The notes: generated by a model not told the origin, from the sequence alone. Counted from the stretch's first letter, positions 1-10,423 are shown. The stretch is 64,000 nt of DNA from Brevibacterium aurantiacum (GCF_900169065.1 NZ_FXZB01000007.1:62001-126000), one strand, 5' to 3'. Translations and numbers: made by a program.

Positions 1-1117
1 CTGATCCCGACACGGTTCCGAAGAGGATGAAGCCGGCGCCGCCGAGGACGGGCATCGGCACCGCAGCGACGACCTGACCGAGCACGGGCATGAGCCCCAG
101 GAGGATGAGGATGACGCCGCCCGCGGAGACGACGAAGCGGGAGCGGACTCCTGTCAGCGCCACGAGGCCCACGTTCTGCGCGAAGGCCGATTGGGTGAAG
201 GAGCCGAAGAAGGGTGCGATGACCGAGGAGGCCATGTCGGCGCGCAGGCCGGCCGCGACCCGCTTCTTGTCGACCGGGGTGCCGATGATCTCGCCGACGG
301 CCAGCACATCGGCCGCGGTCTCGGTCTTGATGACGAGGATGACGATGAGCATCGACCCGATCGCTGCGAGGTCGAAGGTCGGTGCGCCGAAGGGCAGCAG
401 ACCCGGGATCGCCACGGGGGCACCCTGCCCGACCTCGGAGAAGTCGGTCATGCCCATGGCGGCACCGATGCCCGTGCCGATGATGAGACCGAGCAGAATC
501 GACAGCCGCGAGATGGCGGCCGAGCCGACCTTGCTCAGCAGCAGGATGACGGCGAAGGTGATGAAGGCCAGGGCGATGTTCTGCACTGAGCCGTAGTCCG
601 CAGCGGCCTCATCGTCGCCCATGGCCCAATTGGCGGCCGTCGGGATGAGCGTGAGTCCGATGGCAGTGATGACCACCCCGGTGACCACGGGTGGGAAGAA
701 GCGGATGATCCGCGCGAAGAACGGGGCGACGACGAAGCCGATGACGCTGGCGACGATGACCGCGCCGAAGATGTCGCTGAGACTGCCGCCGCCGGTGAGA
801 ATGGCGAGCATCGTCGCGACTCCGGCAAAGGAGACGCCCTGGATGAGCGGCAGCTTCGACCCGACGAGGGGAAAGCCGATGCTCTGGATGAGTGTGGCGA
901 TGCCGCCGACGAAGAGGCTGGCGGTGACCAGCGCGACGAGCTGATCGCCGTCGACTCCGGCCGCCTTGCCGATGATGAGGGGCACCGCGATGATGCCGCC
1001 GTACATCGTGAGGACATGCTGGAGCCCGTAGGCGAAGAGCTTGGGCACAGGGAGCCACGCGTCTTCGGGTCGCTTGGACCCGGGCGGGAGGGACTTCGTC
1101 GTCGAATTCTCGGTCAT
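1..1117 (-). CDS. Nucleobase/urate:cation symporter, NCS2 family (3'-truncated by window edge)
   Basis: Integral membrane permease that probably imports urate, xanthine or uracil with a cation. The visible 372 codons start at ATG 1115-1117 behind a GGAAGG ribosome site, and the C-terminus lies outside the window. TM1 carries the family Gln-His pair (residues 33-34, in YGLQHVLTMYGG). The nucleobase-ascorbate signature QNVGLVALTGVRSR begins near residue 314, and many hydrophobic helices lie between. The QN-x-G-x4-TG form fits the urate/xanthine branch better than the uracil (UraA) branch, but substrate cannot be settled from sequence. It is divergent from hyi and shares a gap carrying candidate AllR operators at both ends, so it is probably the importer feeding the urate pathway. 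Confidence 0.9.
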   Translation of the reverse strand, partial: MTENSTTKSLPPGSKRPEDAWLPVPKLFAYGLQHVLTMYGGIIAVPLIIGKAAGVDGDQLVALVTASLFVGGIATLIQSIGFPLVGSKLPLIQGVSFAGVATMLAILTGGGSLSDIFGAVIVASVIGFVVAPFFARIIRFFPPVVTGVVITAIGLTLIPTAANWAMGDDEAAADYGSVQNIALAFITFAVILLLSKVGSAAISRLSILLGLIIGTGIGAAMGMTDFSEVGQGAPVAIPGLLPFGAPTFDLAAIGSMLIVILVIKTETAADVLAVGEIIGTPVDKKRVAAGLRADMASSVIAPFFGSFTQSAFAQNVGLVALTGVRSRFVVSAGGVILILLGLMPVLGQVVAAVPMPVLGGAGFILFGTVSGS

Positions 1118-1149
1118 ATCTCAGCCTTCCGGAGTAAGCCTCATTACTC

Positions 1150-1185
1150 TTCCGTATCGTGGATTCGATCTTCCACAAAGTGTGA
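1150..1185. promoter_or_regulatory. Candidate AllR/IclR double operator, permease side
   Basis: Four half-sites in register: TTCC (1150) N7 GGAT (1161) N6 TTCC (1171) N7 GTGA (1182). The 15-bp unit TTCC-N7-GGAA is repeated after six bases, a 21-bp period. The same arrangement occurs before hyi, between glxK and uraD, and between the IclR gene and malic enzyme. It lies 33 bp upstream of the permease start. Binding by the local IclR protein is inferred. Confidence 0.6.
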
Positions 1186-1358
1186 TCTCCACTACGTTCT
1201 GCCTCTTTTTCTGCGAAGTCAAATAAGGGATTCGGGTAGCTGATTTCGAATTTCGGGGCAAGTTGTCGGCACTCCGCTGCCGTCGAGAATTTCTGAGTAT
1301 TCCGCCTCGGTGGGTTGACCTCGTCTCAGTTGCCTGCCTATGCTTGATTTCATCAAAC

Positions 1359-1383
1359 GGAAATGAGTTTCCACAATACGGAA
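1359..1383. promoter_or_regulatory. Candidate AllR/IclR operator, hyi side
   Basis: GGAA (1359) N6 TTCC (1369) N7 GGAA (1380). The core TTCCACAATACGGAA at 1369-1383 is a near-perfect inverted repeat. It ends 40 bp upstream of the hyi start, where a repressor would block transcription of hyi-glxR-gcl. The remainder of the 306-bp gap between permease and hyi (1118-1423) is AT-richer and shows no gene. Confidence 0.6.
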
Positions 1384-1423
1384 AACATGAATCCACACTC
1401 GCAGCGACGCGAAGGAGAATCCC

Positions 1424-2236
1424 ATGACGACATTCGATTTCACCAATGCCGACAGCTACATCCTCAACTGCTCCACCCTGCTCACCGAGCTGCCCGTGAT
1501 GGAGCGGGCGCAGGCGGCCAAGGATGCCGGCTTCAGCCAGGTCGAGTTCTGGTGGCCCTTCGACGGCAACCCGAGGCCCACCTCGGCGGAGGTCGATGAG
1601 TTCATCGCCTCACTCGACAAGGCCGGAGTCGAACTCAAGGGCCTGAACTTCTGGGCCGGGAACATGGCCGCCGGCGACCGGGGCATGGTCTCGATCAAGG
1701 GCGCCGAGGCCGACTTCGCGGCCAACGTCGACATCGTCGTCGAGATCGGCCGTCGCACCGGCTGCCGCGCCTTCAACGCCCTCTACGGTCTGCGCACCGA
1801 AGGCCAGACGCCCGAAGAGCAGGACGAGGTGGCCGTGGCCAACCTCAAGCTCGCCGCCGACGCCGTGGCCGCCATCGACGGCACCGTGCTCGTCGAACCC
1901 GTCTCCGGAGCCGAGGACTACCCGCTCAAGCGCGCCTCCGACGCCGCCGCGGTGGTCCAGCGGGTCCGTGCTCAGGGCGTTGCCAACATCGCCGTCCTCG
2001 CCGACTTCTTCCACATGTCGATCAACGGCGACGACGTGGCCGCGGTCATCGAGGCCGACGCCGCGAAGTTCGGACACATCCAGATCGCCGACGCCGCCGG
2101 CCGCGGAGCACCCGGAACGGGCGAACTGCCCCTGCAGGACTGGATCAACCGCTCCTACGAACTCGGCTACACCGGCTCCATCGCCCTCGAATACAAGCAG
2201 GATCGCGCCACCGCATTCGAATGGCTCGCGAACTGA
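1424..2236 (+). CDS. hyi: Hydroxypyruvate isomerase
   Basis: Interconverts hydroxypyruvate and tartronate semialdehyde in glyoxylate assimilation. The 270 residues match the family's usual ~260 and the AP-endonuclease-2/xylose isomerase-like TIM barrel. Likely metal ligands are the Glu in VLVEPVSG, the Asp/His of LADFFHMSINGDD, the Gln in HIQIADAAGR and the Glu in ALEYK near the end. The start follows GAAGGAGAATCCC, a clear ribosome site. It is the first gene of the hyi-glxR-gcl set and sits just behind the candidate AllR operator. Substrate rests on synteny with glxR and gcl as much as on sequence. Confidence 0.9.
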   Translation: MTTFDFTNADSYILNCSTLLTELPVMERAQAAKDAGFSQVEFWWPFDGNPRPTSAEVDEFIASLDKAGVELKGLNFWAGNMAAGDRGMVSIKGAEADFAANVDIVVEIGRRTGCRAFNALYGLRTEGQTPEEQDEVAVANLKLAADAVAAIDGTVLVEPVSGAEDYPLKRASDAAAVVQRVRAQGVANIAVLADFFHMSINGDDVAAVIEADAAKFGHIQIADAAGRGAPGTGELPLQDWINRSYELGYTGSIALEYKQDRATAFEWLAN

Positions 2237-2280
2237 AACCGTCTCCACCTCCGACATTCCTCACCAGATAGGACACGAAC

Positions 2281-3162
2281 ATGAGCAAGACAATCGCATT
2301 CATCGGACTCGGAATCATGGGTCTGCCGATGGCCAAGAACCTCGTCAGCGCCGGCTTCACCGTCCGCGGCTACAATCGCTCGCCCGAGAAGGCCGCCGAG
2401 CTCGCGAAGGCAGGCGGTCAGGCCGCAGGCACCATCGCCGAGGCGGTCGACGGTGCCGATGTCATCATCACCATGGTCCCGGACTCGCCCGACGTCGAAG
2501 ACGTCCTCACCCGTGAGGACGGCATCCTCGCTCACGCCAAGTCCGGCGCGTACTGGATCGACAACTCGACCATCCGCCCCGACGTCGCCAAGAACCTCTC
2601 CGCTCAGGCAGCTGAGAAGGGGCTCAAGCCTCTCGACGCACCGGTCTCCGGTGGCGAAGCTGGCGCGGTCAGCGGTGCGCTGTCGATCATGGTCGGCGGA
2701 GACCAAGCCGACTTCGACGCCGTGGTCGATGTCTTCGATGCCGTCGGCAAGACCATCGTCCTCGTCGGACCCTCGGGCTCGGGGCAGACCGTGAAGGCCG
2801 CGAACCAGCTCATCGTCGCCGGCAACATCGAACTCCTTGCCGAAGCAGTCGTCTTCCTCGAGGCCTACGGAGTCGAGACCACCTCGGCGCTGCAGGTCCT
2901 CGGCGGGGGACTGGCCGGATCGAAGGTTCTTGAGCAGAAGGGCCAGAAGATGCTCGACCGCTCCTTCGATCCCGGGTTCCGCCTGGCACTGCACCACAAG
3001 GACATGGGCATCGTCACCGCAGCTGCCCGCGAAGCCGGCGTCGCGATCCCACTCGGATCGGCCGTCGCCCAGCTTGTGGCCTCGACCGTCCAGCAGGGCA
3101 ACGGGGGACTCGACCACTCGGGTCTGTTCACCGTCGTCGAGCAGCTCTCGGGCAAGAAATAA
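2281..3162 (+). CDS. glxR: 2-hydroxy-3-oxopropionate (tartronate semialdehyde) reductase
   Basis: Cytosolic NAD(P)H enzyme reducing tartronate semialdehyde to D-glycerate. Its 293 residues are full length for the 3-hydroxyisobutyrate dehydrogenase family. The N-terminal dinucleotide motif is GLGIMGLPMAKNL (residues 10-22). The substrate-binding DAPVSGGEAGA and the catalytic-lysine segment VKAANQLIVAGN are intact. It lies 44 bp after hyi and 89 bp before gcl, so it takes the product of Gcl within one operon. Confidence 0.93.
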   Translation: MSKTIAFIGLGIMGLPMAKNLVSAGFTVRGYNRSPEKAAELAKAGGQAAGTIAEAVDGADVIITMVPDSPDVEDVLTREDGILAHAKSGAYWIDNSTIRPDVAKNLSAQAAEKGLKPLDAPVSGGEAGAVSGALSIMVGGDQADFDAVVDVFDAVGKTIVLVGPSGSGQTVKAANQLIVAGNIELLAEAVVFLEAYGVETTSALQVLGGGLAGSKVLEQKGQKMLDRSFDPGFRLALHHKDMGIVTAAAREAGVAIPLGSAVAQLVASTVQQGNGGLDHSGLFTVVEQLSGKK

Positions 3163-3251
3163 TCCCCACCACTATCCGGACCGGCGACAGCGTCGTCGCC
3201 GGTCCACTGAACTTCGGTCCTTGACTGGGCCACTGAAACGAAGGAAGAACA

Positions 3252-5048
<1,797 letters not shown>

Positions 5049-5109
5049 TTGGGGCGCGGCCGGCGCGGCGCGGTTCAGTAGCCGCGCCAGATGTCGGCTG
5101 CACCACATT

Positions 5110-5119
5110 TGGTATACCA
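5110..5119. promoter_or_regulatory. TGGTATACCA palindrome upstream of allB
   Basis: A perfect 10-bp palindrome between the end of gcl and the hairpin at 5122-5163. It is unlike the TTCC-N7-GGAA sites and may be an operator or part of a promoter for allB. No partner regulator can be named. Confidence 0.25.
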
Positions 5120-5121
5120 TA

Positions 5122-5163
5122 GTCCCGGGAGCGTCGGAGGGTTGGTTCCGACACTCCCGGGAC
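5122..5163 (+). terminator. Hairpin after gcl
   Basis: Arms 5122-5138 and 5147-5163 pair over 17 bp with one mismatch around an 8-base loop. There is no T-run, as often in GC-rich actinobacteria. It probably terminates or attenuates the gcl transcript before allB. Confidence 0.6.
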
Positions 5164-5284
5164 TTGTCTGACATGCTTGGCGAGACACGTCGCAGCAGAC
5201 ATCGGGCATCGATGCCGTGGAAACGACCGGGATCGATGCCGAGCAGAGAACTTGGCCTGCGGGCCGATGAAACGAGGAGGATGC

Positions 5285-6664
5285 ATGAACGTCGATGACG
5301 CCGGTACACAGGGTCCTGACCAGGACTTCGACCTGATCATTCGGGCACAGCGGGCAGTTCTGCCCGAGGGCGTGAGCGCGGCCGAGATCGGCGTTCGTGC
5401 GGGCAAGATCGTCGAGGTCGCCACCGGGGGAGCGGTGCTCAGCGGTGCCGCCTCGGCGGATGCGAAGGTTGTCGACGTCGATGAGTCGCAGGTTCTCCTG
5501 CCCGGGCTCGTCGATTCGCACGTGCATGTCAATGACCCGGGCCGCAGCGAATGGGAAGGCTTCGCCAGTGCCACCCGCGCCGCAGCCGCCGGCGGGGTGA
5601 CGACGATCGTCGACATGCCGCTGAACTCCCTGCCGCCGACCGTCAACGTCGAATCCCTCGACATCAAGCGCGAAGTAGCCGCATCCAAGGCATTCATCGA
5701 TGTCGGCTTCTGGGGCGGGGCGATCCCCGGCAATACCGGTGACCTCAAGCCCCTCTTCGACGCGGGCGTCTACGGTTTCAAGTGCTTCCTCGAAGACTCG
5801 GGAGTCGATGAGTTCCCACCGCTGGAGCCAGATGAGCTGCGCGCCGATCTGGCCGAGCTCGCGAAGTACGACGGCCTGCTCATCGTCCACGCCGAGGACC
5901 ACTCGGTCATGGCCGAGGCCCCGAAGAACTCGGGCCGCAAGTTCAGCGACTTCCTCGCCTCCCGCCCGCGCGAGGCCGAGAACGTCGCGATCGCACGGGT
6001 CATCGAGGCCGCCCGCGAGACCGGTGCCCGCGCCCACATCCTGCACCTGTCATCGGCAGATGCGCTGCCGCAGATCGCCGCGGCCAAGGCCGAGTGCGTG
6101 AAGCTCACCGTTGAGACCTGCCCCCACTACCTCGTGTTCACCGCCGAGGAGATCCCGGACGGAGCGACGACGCACAAGTGCTGCCCGCCGATCCGTGAGG
6201 AATCCAACCGCGAGGCCCTGTGGCAGGGCCTGGTCGACGGCACGATCGACTGCATCGTCTCCGACCATTCGCCCTCGACGGCCGAACTCAAACTGCTCGA
6301 CACCGGCGACTTCGGGGCAGCCTGGGGCGGAATCTCCTCGCTGCAGCTGGGTCTCTCCCTTGTATGGACCGAGGCTGCCAAGCGCGGCATCGACCTCGCC
6401 GAGGTGGTGGCCTGGATGTCCAGTGCCCCCGCCTCCGTCGCTGGAGTGGAGAACAAGGGCGCGATCGCACTCGGCAACGACGCGGACTTCGCAGTCTTCG
6501 CTCCCGACGAGGAGTGGACGGTCGCAGCCGCCGAGCTCTACCACCGCAACCAGATCAGCGCCTACGACGCCCGCACCGTCCGCGGCGCCGTCAAGCAGAC
6601 GATCCTCCGCGGCGCCCCCGTGAACTTCGACGAGCCCCAGGGCCACCTCCTCCGCGCCCGCTGA
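5285..6664 (+). CDS. allB: Allantoinase
   Basis: Hydrolyses allantoin to allantoate. From ATG 5285, behind AACGAGGAGG, the protein has 459 residues, close to E. coli AllB (453). The reading frame continues upstream, but no ribosome site supports an earlier start. The metal site shows in LVDSHVHVNDPGR; GFKCFLEDSG contains the lysine expected to be carbamylated; VETCPHYL and SDHSPS supply the remaining ligands. It belongs to the amidohydrolase/dihydroorotase superfamily, but the neighbouring gcl, uraD, uraH and uricase favour allantoinase over hydantoinase. It sits 236 bp after gcl beyond a hairpin, so it may also have its own promoter. Confidence 0.92.
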   Translation: MNVDDAGTQGPDQDFDLIIRAQRAVLPEGVSAAEIGVRAGKIVEVATGGAVLSGAASADAKVVDVDESQVLLPGLVDSHVHVNDPGRSEWEGFASATRAAAAGGVTTIVDMPLNSLPPTVNVESLDIKREVAASKAFIDVGFWGGAIPGNTGDLKPLFDAGVYGFKCFLEDSGVDEFPPLEPDELRADLAELAKYDGLLIVHAEDHSVMAEAPKNSGRKFSDFLASRPREAENVAIARVIEAARETGARAHILHLSSADALPQIAAAKAECVKLTVETCPHYLVFTAEEIPDGATTHKCCPPIREESNREALWQGLVDGTIDCIVSDHSPSTAELKLLDTGDFGAAWGGISSLQLGLSLVWTEAAKRGIDLAEVVAWMSSAPASVAGVENKGAIALGNDADFAVFAPDEEWTVAAAELYHRNQISAYDARTVRGAVKQTILRGAPVNFDEPQGHLLRAR

Positions 6665-6694
6665 GGCGCGCCTCGCAAGGGGCTTCATCGTTAC

Positions 6695-6754
6695 AGCAAC
6701 CTTCCGGGCGCTGAGCAACCTTTAGCGGGGTTGCTCAGCGCCCGGAAGGTTGCT
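6695..6754. repeat. Perfect 26-bp-stem hairpin, REP-like, left of the DUF559 gene
   Basis: Arms 6695-6720 and 6729-6754 are exact reverse complements over 26 bases with an 8-base loop. Within the arms the word GCAACC recurs. A related but imperfect copy lies at 7893-7957 on the other side of the next gene. It can act as the allB terminator, but perfection and duplication suggest a REP/BIME-type mobile palindrome. Confidence 0.7.
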
Positions 6755-6892
6755 CAGTTTGATGACGCGAAGCATTCGGGTTGCTGAGGTACGAAGTTGT
6801 TGCTGACGATACGACCACCTCTGTGCACAGGTTTATCCACAGAATCGCGGAATATGTTGCTGTTTGCTGTTGAATGATGCAATTTAGTTGTT

Positions 6893-7894
6893 ATGTATGC
6901 GCACATCACCGCCGCACGTCTGGTTCGCTTGGGATTCTCTCGAGAGGAAATCCGGCGAGCGCTGCGCTGCTGCCTGCGCAGGGTGGCGCGAGGCCGATAT
7001 GTCACCGAGTTCGTCTGCGCTGATGCAGCTCATAGCGAGCTTTGGGAATCGATCAAGAGCGGTTCCAGCAGTGAGTTCGTCCAATTCGGGGATATCCGGG
7101 ACCAGGTCGAGAGACTCAAGGTACTTATCCGGGCTCGAGCAGAGCATCTTCAGGAGGGTCTGCTCAGTCGGAGTACTCCACGTGGAGGAGAAATCTTCAG
7201 CCACCTGTCCGCAGCGCTCATCCATGAACTGCCCGTGAGCTCCCTCAGCGAGCATCGGGTGGAAGTTGTACGGCCAAAGGTCAGCCGCACTTATACCAAT
7301 CTGCGGGTCCGGCGTCGTTTGATACCTCAAACCCAGATGGTCAAGATCGGCATATATGCAGTGACCTCACTGGAGCGGTCGCTCATCGACGTAGCGCGTG
7401 ACTATCCGCTGAGCGTCTCAGTGCCGATGCTCGACCATGCTTTGCGCTGTGGCTCTGCAGATCTCGACGATGTGAGGACGGTTGTCTCTGCCTGCGTTGA
7501 GATAGAGGGTTCGCGAAATGTGGAGAACGCTCTTGAGCTAGCCGACGGTCGTCGGGAATCCGTCGCCGAATCGGTCTGTGCTGTGCGATTCTACGAGTTC
7601 GGAATTGTCGGATTCCTCCCACAGGTGAACATCTTCGACACTGCCCGGAACTGGTTGGGACGAGTCGACTTCTGCCATGAGAAGGCCAAGATCATCGTCG
7701 AGGTCGACGGAATGGGTAAGTACGGACTCGGCTCCGGGGATCCGAAGAAGGAGATCGAGAAGGAGAAGCTGCGGGAGTCGGCCCTCAGCGCCGCGGGCTA
7801 TCTGGTGATCCGGTTGACCTGGAGGCAGCTCTACCGATCAGAGCTCTTCCATCACATCCTCAATGCAACTGCCACGCGGCTCTCGTCGAACTGA
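6893..7894 (+). CDS. AbiEi-like winged-helix protein with C-terminal DUF559/Vsr-like nuclease fold
   Basis: A 333-residue protein of a family common as solitary genes in Actinobacteria. The N-terminus resembles the AbiEi antitoxin winged helix (LVRLGFSREEIRRALR then GRYV). The C-terminus, about residues 255-325, has VDFCHEKAKIIVEVDGMGKYG followed by EKEKLRESALSAAGY, the layout of the DUF559 PD-(D/E)XK-like fold. No toxin gene of AbiEii type is adjacent. Base composition is less GC-rich than its neighbours and it is bracketed by two related hairpins, suggesting acquisition. The start at ATG 6893 lacks a clear ribosome site. Function is unknown: DNA-binding regulator, orphan antitoxin and nuclease are all possible. 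Confidence 0.65.
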   Translation: MYAHITAARLVRLGFSREEIRRALRCCLRRVARGRYVTEFVCADAAHSELWESIKSGSSSEFVQFGDIRDQVERLKVLIRARAEHLQEGLLSRSTPRGGEIFSHLSAALIHELPVSSLSEHRVEVVRPKVSRTYTNLRVRRRLIPQTQMVKIGIYAVTSLERSLIDVARDYPLSVSVPMLDHALRCGSADLDDVRTVVSACVEIEGSRNVENALELADGRRESVAESVCAVRFYEFGIVGFLPQVNIFDTARNWLGRVDFCHEKAKIIVEVDGMGKYGLGSGDPKKEIEKEKLRESALSAAGYLVIRLTWRQLYRSELFHHILNATATRLSSN

Positions 7895-7957
7895 GCAACC
7901 TTTCGGGCGCGTAGCAACCTCGCTAAAGGTTGCCAAGCGCCGGGAAGGTTGCTCAGC
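7893..7957. repeat. REP-like hairpin, right of the DUF559 gene
   Basis: Imperfect inverted repeat whose outer arms (GAGCAACCTT and AAGGTTGCTC) and inner words (GCAACC, GGGCGC) match the hairpin at 6695-6754. It overlaps the stop codon of the DUF559 gene and lies between that gene and convergent bcp, so it may also serve as a bidirectional terminator. Confidence 0.6.
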
Positions 7958-7976
7958 CGTGCAAGAAGAGCTGGCG

Positions 7977-8444
7977 TCAGGCGCCGAGCTTTTCGCGGAG
8001 GCGGGCGACGTGGCCGTCGGCGTCGACGTTGTATTCGACGTCGGAGAGGGTGCCGTCTTCGGCGATGACGAAAGTAGAGCGCAGCGTGCCTTCGAAGGTG
8101 TTGCCGTTGATCGTCTTCTCACCAAACGATCCGTAGGTCTGCGCGAGTTCTGCACCCGGGTCAGAGAGCAGTGGGAAGGTCAGCTGCTGGTCGTCCGTGA
8201 ACGCCTGCAGTGCCTCAGCGTCGTCGGGGGAGACCCCGAGCACCTGGAATCCTGCAGCGGCCAGGGACGAGAAGTTGTCGCGGAAGTCGCAGGCCTCTGT
8301 CGTGCAGCCGGGTGTTGCGGCCTTCGGGTAGAAGTAGAGGATGACCTTCTGCCCGGCGAAGTCCGCCTTCGAGTAGGTCTTTCCGCTGGCATCGGCCAGG
8401 GAGAAATCCGGTGCGGTCTGTCCGACTTCGAGCTGTGTCGCCAT
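7977..8444 (-). CDS. bcp: Thioredoxin-dependent thiol peroxidase, Bcp/PrxQ type
   Basis: Reduces hydrogen peroxide and organic peroxides using thioredoxin. The 155 residues begin at MATQLEVGQ, behind GAAAGGACG; the open frame continues upstream but only as the antisense of glxK. The peroxidatic Cys lies in PKAATPGCTTEACDFRD, with the resolving Cys five residues later, the atypical two-Cys PrxQ layout. It starts 43 bp after glxK and probably shares its transcript. Uricase makes hydrogen peroxide, so co-expression with the urate regulon makes sense, though this is inference. Confidence 0.92.
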   Translation of the reverse strand: MATQLEVGQTAPDFSLADASGKTYSKADFAGQKVILYFYPKAATPGCTTEACDFRDNFSSLAAAGFQVLGVSPDDAEALQAFTDDQQLTFPLLSDPGAELAQTYGSFGEKTINGNTFEGTLRSTFVIAEDGTLSDVEYNVDADGHVARLREKLGA

Positions 8445-8487
8445 GATGATGCGTCCTTTCGTAGATGACTGCTTGTGATGGTGATGG

Positions 8488-9669
8488 TCAGTTCTGTTGC
8501 GCGCCCGCGACGCCTGCGCGCGTACCTGCGACCACGAGCGCGCACGCGTGAGCGGCGGTGGCTTCGATGAGCTCCTCGGCGCGGCCGGAGAGCTCGGCAA
8601 GGTCGGCCGGGCCCTGCGCGATCGACAAGGCCGCGGTGATTCCTGCGGCACGGCATTCGGCGGGGCTGAGGGCGACGCGGCCTGCGACGACGATGATCCT
8701 CGCCGAGGCGGGGGCATAGTCGCGTACGGCCGCGACGACCTTCCCACCCAGGGACTGGGAGTCGAAGGATCCTTCGCCCGTGAGCACGATGTCGGCGGCG
8801 GCCAGGGCCTCGGTCAGCCCCACGGCCTCGGCGACCATCGTCGACCCGGGCACCACCTCGGCGCCTACTAGGCTCGTCAGAGCCAGCGGGATTCCCCCGG
8901 CGGCACCGAAGCCAGGCGTCGCCGACAGGGACTTCGCCTCGGCCGGGGAGCCGGCGAGCACCTCGGCGAGGTGGGCCAGGCCGGAGTCGAGGACGGCAAC
9001 GGACGCGGCATCGGCGCCCTTCTGCGGACCGAAGACCGCGGCAGCTCCACGGGGGCCGGTGAGCGGATTGTCGACGTCGACGGCGATGCGCCAGCGGACC
9101 TGAAGGGCACGCGGATCCAGCGCTGAGGCATCGACGGCGGCCAGGGCCGACAGCCCACCGCCACCGGGAGCGATGGGGGCACCGGAGGAGTCAGTGAAGG
9201 CTGCGCCCAGGGCCATGGCGATGCCGACGCCGCCATCGGTGCTCGCCGAGCCCCCGATGCACAGCAGGATCTCTTCGACCCCCTGGTCCAGGACGTGGCG
9301 GGCGATGAGGCCCACGCCGTAGGTGTCGGCGCGCTCGGGTGCGAGGGCGACGTCGGAGACCTGGGGGAGGCCGTTGGCCTGAGCGGCCTCGATGACCGCG
9401 GTCTTTCCATCGGCGGAGATGCCGAACAGGGCGGTCGTCGGCCGACCGAGGGCATCGACGACGTCGACCGATCGGGCCGGGGTGCCCCACACGGCGAGCA
9501 GTGCGTCGAGGGTTCCCTCGCCGCCGTCGGCGAAGGGCAGGTCGGTGATCTGCGAGTCGGGGAACACTTGGCGGGCACCGCGAGCCAAGGCGGCGGCCGC
9601 GGCGGGGGCGCTGGCCGAACCCTTGAAGGAATCGGGCGCGCAGACGATCGTGGGTGCTTCCATACTCAT
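8488..9669 (-). CDS. glxK: Glycerate 2-kinase
   Basis: Phosphorylates D-glycerate made by GlxR, giving 2-phosphoglycerate for glycolysis. The 393-residue protein from ATG 9667-9669 fits the ~380 residues of GlxK/GarK. It shows the family's N-terminal IVCAPDSFKGSASA, the PFADGGEGT segment and CIGGSASTDGG. Two in-frame ATGs lie close together (9669 and 9663) and neither has a strong ribosome site. It is divergent from uraD across a gap with two candidate AllR operators, tying the last step of the glyoxylate route to urate control. Confidence 0.92.
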   Translation of the reverse strand: MSMEAPTIVCAPDSFKGSASAPAAAAALARGARQVFPDSQITDLPFADGGEGTLDALLAVWGTPARSVDVVDALGRPTTALFGISADGKTAVIEAAQANGLPQVSDVALAPERADTYGVGLIARHVLDQGVEEILLCIGGSASTDGGVGIAMALGAAFTDSSGAPIAPGGGGLSALAAVDASALDPRALQVRWRIAVDVDNPLTGPRGAAAVFGPQKGADAASVAVLDSGLAHLAEVLAGSPAEAKSLSATPGFGAAGGIPLALTSLVGAEVVPGSTMVAEAVGLTEALAAADIVLTGEGSFDSQSLGGKVVAAVRDYAPASARIIVVAGRVALSPAECRAAGITAALSIAQGPADLAELSGRAEELIEATAAHACALVVAGTRAGVAGAQQN

Positions 9670-9749
9670 GACGTCATTCAACCTCATTGTCGAGAAAACG
9701 ATGGCCAAGTGCCCAGAACGCGGACTGCGCGTGGGACTCTTCCACCACT

Positions 9750-9774
9750 ATCCGCTTTGTGGAATAACTTTTCC
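9750..9774. promoter_or_regulatory. Candidate AllR/IclR operator, glxK side
   Basis: ATCC (9750) N7 GGAA (9761) N6 TTCC (9771), the mirror image of the hyi-side site. It lies 81 bp upstream of the glxK start in the divergent glxK-uraD gap. Confidence 0.55.
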
Positions 9775-9858
9775 AAATTCAACAGGAAAGTGCCTTCAGC
9801 GACAACGCCAGGAATTTGACTTAGCGCGAACCTGGGGTCAAACTCGAAGCAGTTAAAT

Positions 9859-9883
9859 GGAAATAATCTTCCGTGATGTGAAA
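9859..9883. promoter_or_regulatory. Candidate AllR/IclR operator, uraD side
   Basis: GGAA (9859) N6 TTCC (9869) N7 GAAA (9880), the same spacing as the other sites. It ends 45 bp before the uraD start, a position suited to repression of uraD-uraH. Confidence 0.55.
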
Positions 9884-9928
9884 CACATTCTCAGTGCTTG
9901 AGCATCTCGATTTTCTCAGGAGGTCAAT

Positions 9929-10423
9929 GTGGACCTAAGCGAGTTCAATCAGCTGTCGACCGACGATGCCCGTACGACCCTGCGCCCGTGCCTGGACGTC
10001 GACCGGTGGATCGACGGGGTCGTCTCCGCACGCCCGTTCTCCAGCGTGGAAGCCGCCCTTGAGGCCGCCCGCACCAGCGCCGCCCCACTGACCGATGACG
10101 AGATCAATCAGGCCATGTCCCACCATCCCCGGATCGGTGAGAAGGCTGAAGGCTCGTCCGCCGAGGCGGCCCATTCCTCCCGTGAGCAGGCGGGCCTGGG
10201 AGCCCTTGACGGTGACGTCCAGGAACGTCTCGCTGCAGGCAACGCCGCCTACGAAGAGCGCTTCGACCGCGTCTTCCTCATCCGCGCAGCCGGTCGCAGC
10301 CCCGAGGAGATCCTCGCCGAGCTCCAGCGCCGCATGGCCAACACCGACACCGACGAACTCGCCGAGGTCGGCGAGCAGCTGATCCAGATCGCCGCACTCA
10401 GACTCGAAGGAATCCTCGCATGA
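9929..10423 (+). CDS. uraD: OHCU decarboxylase
   Basis: Decarboxylates 2-oxo-4-hydroxy-4-carboxy-5-ureidoimidazoline to (S)-allantoin, the third step from urate. It has 164 residues from GTG 9929, chosen because CAGGAGG ends five bases upstream. The catalytic His lies in MSHHPRIGE (His66), followed by the family's SSREQAGL and the C-terminal RMANTDTDELAEVGEQL-type helix. Its last four bases overlap the uraH start (ATGA), so the two are translationally coupled. Confidence 0.94.
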   Translation: MDLSEFNQLSTDDARTTLRPCLDVDRWIDGVVSARPFSSVEAALEAARTSAAPLTDDEINQAMSHHPRIGEKAEGSSAEAAHSSREQAGLGALDGDVQERLAAGNAAYEERFDRVFLIRAAGRSPEEILAELQRRMANTDTDELAEVGEQLIQIAALRLEGILA

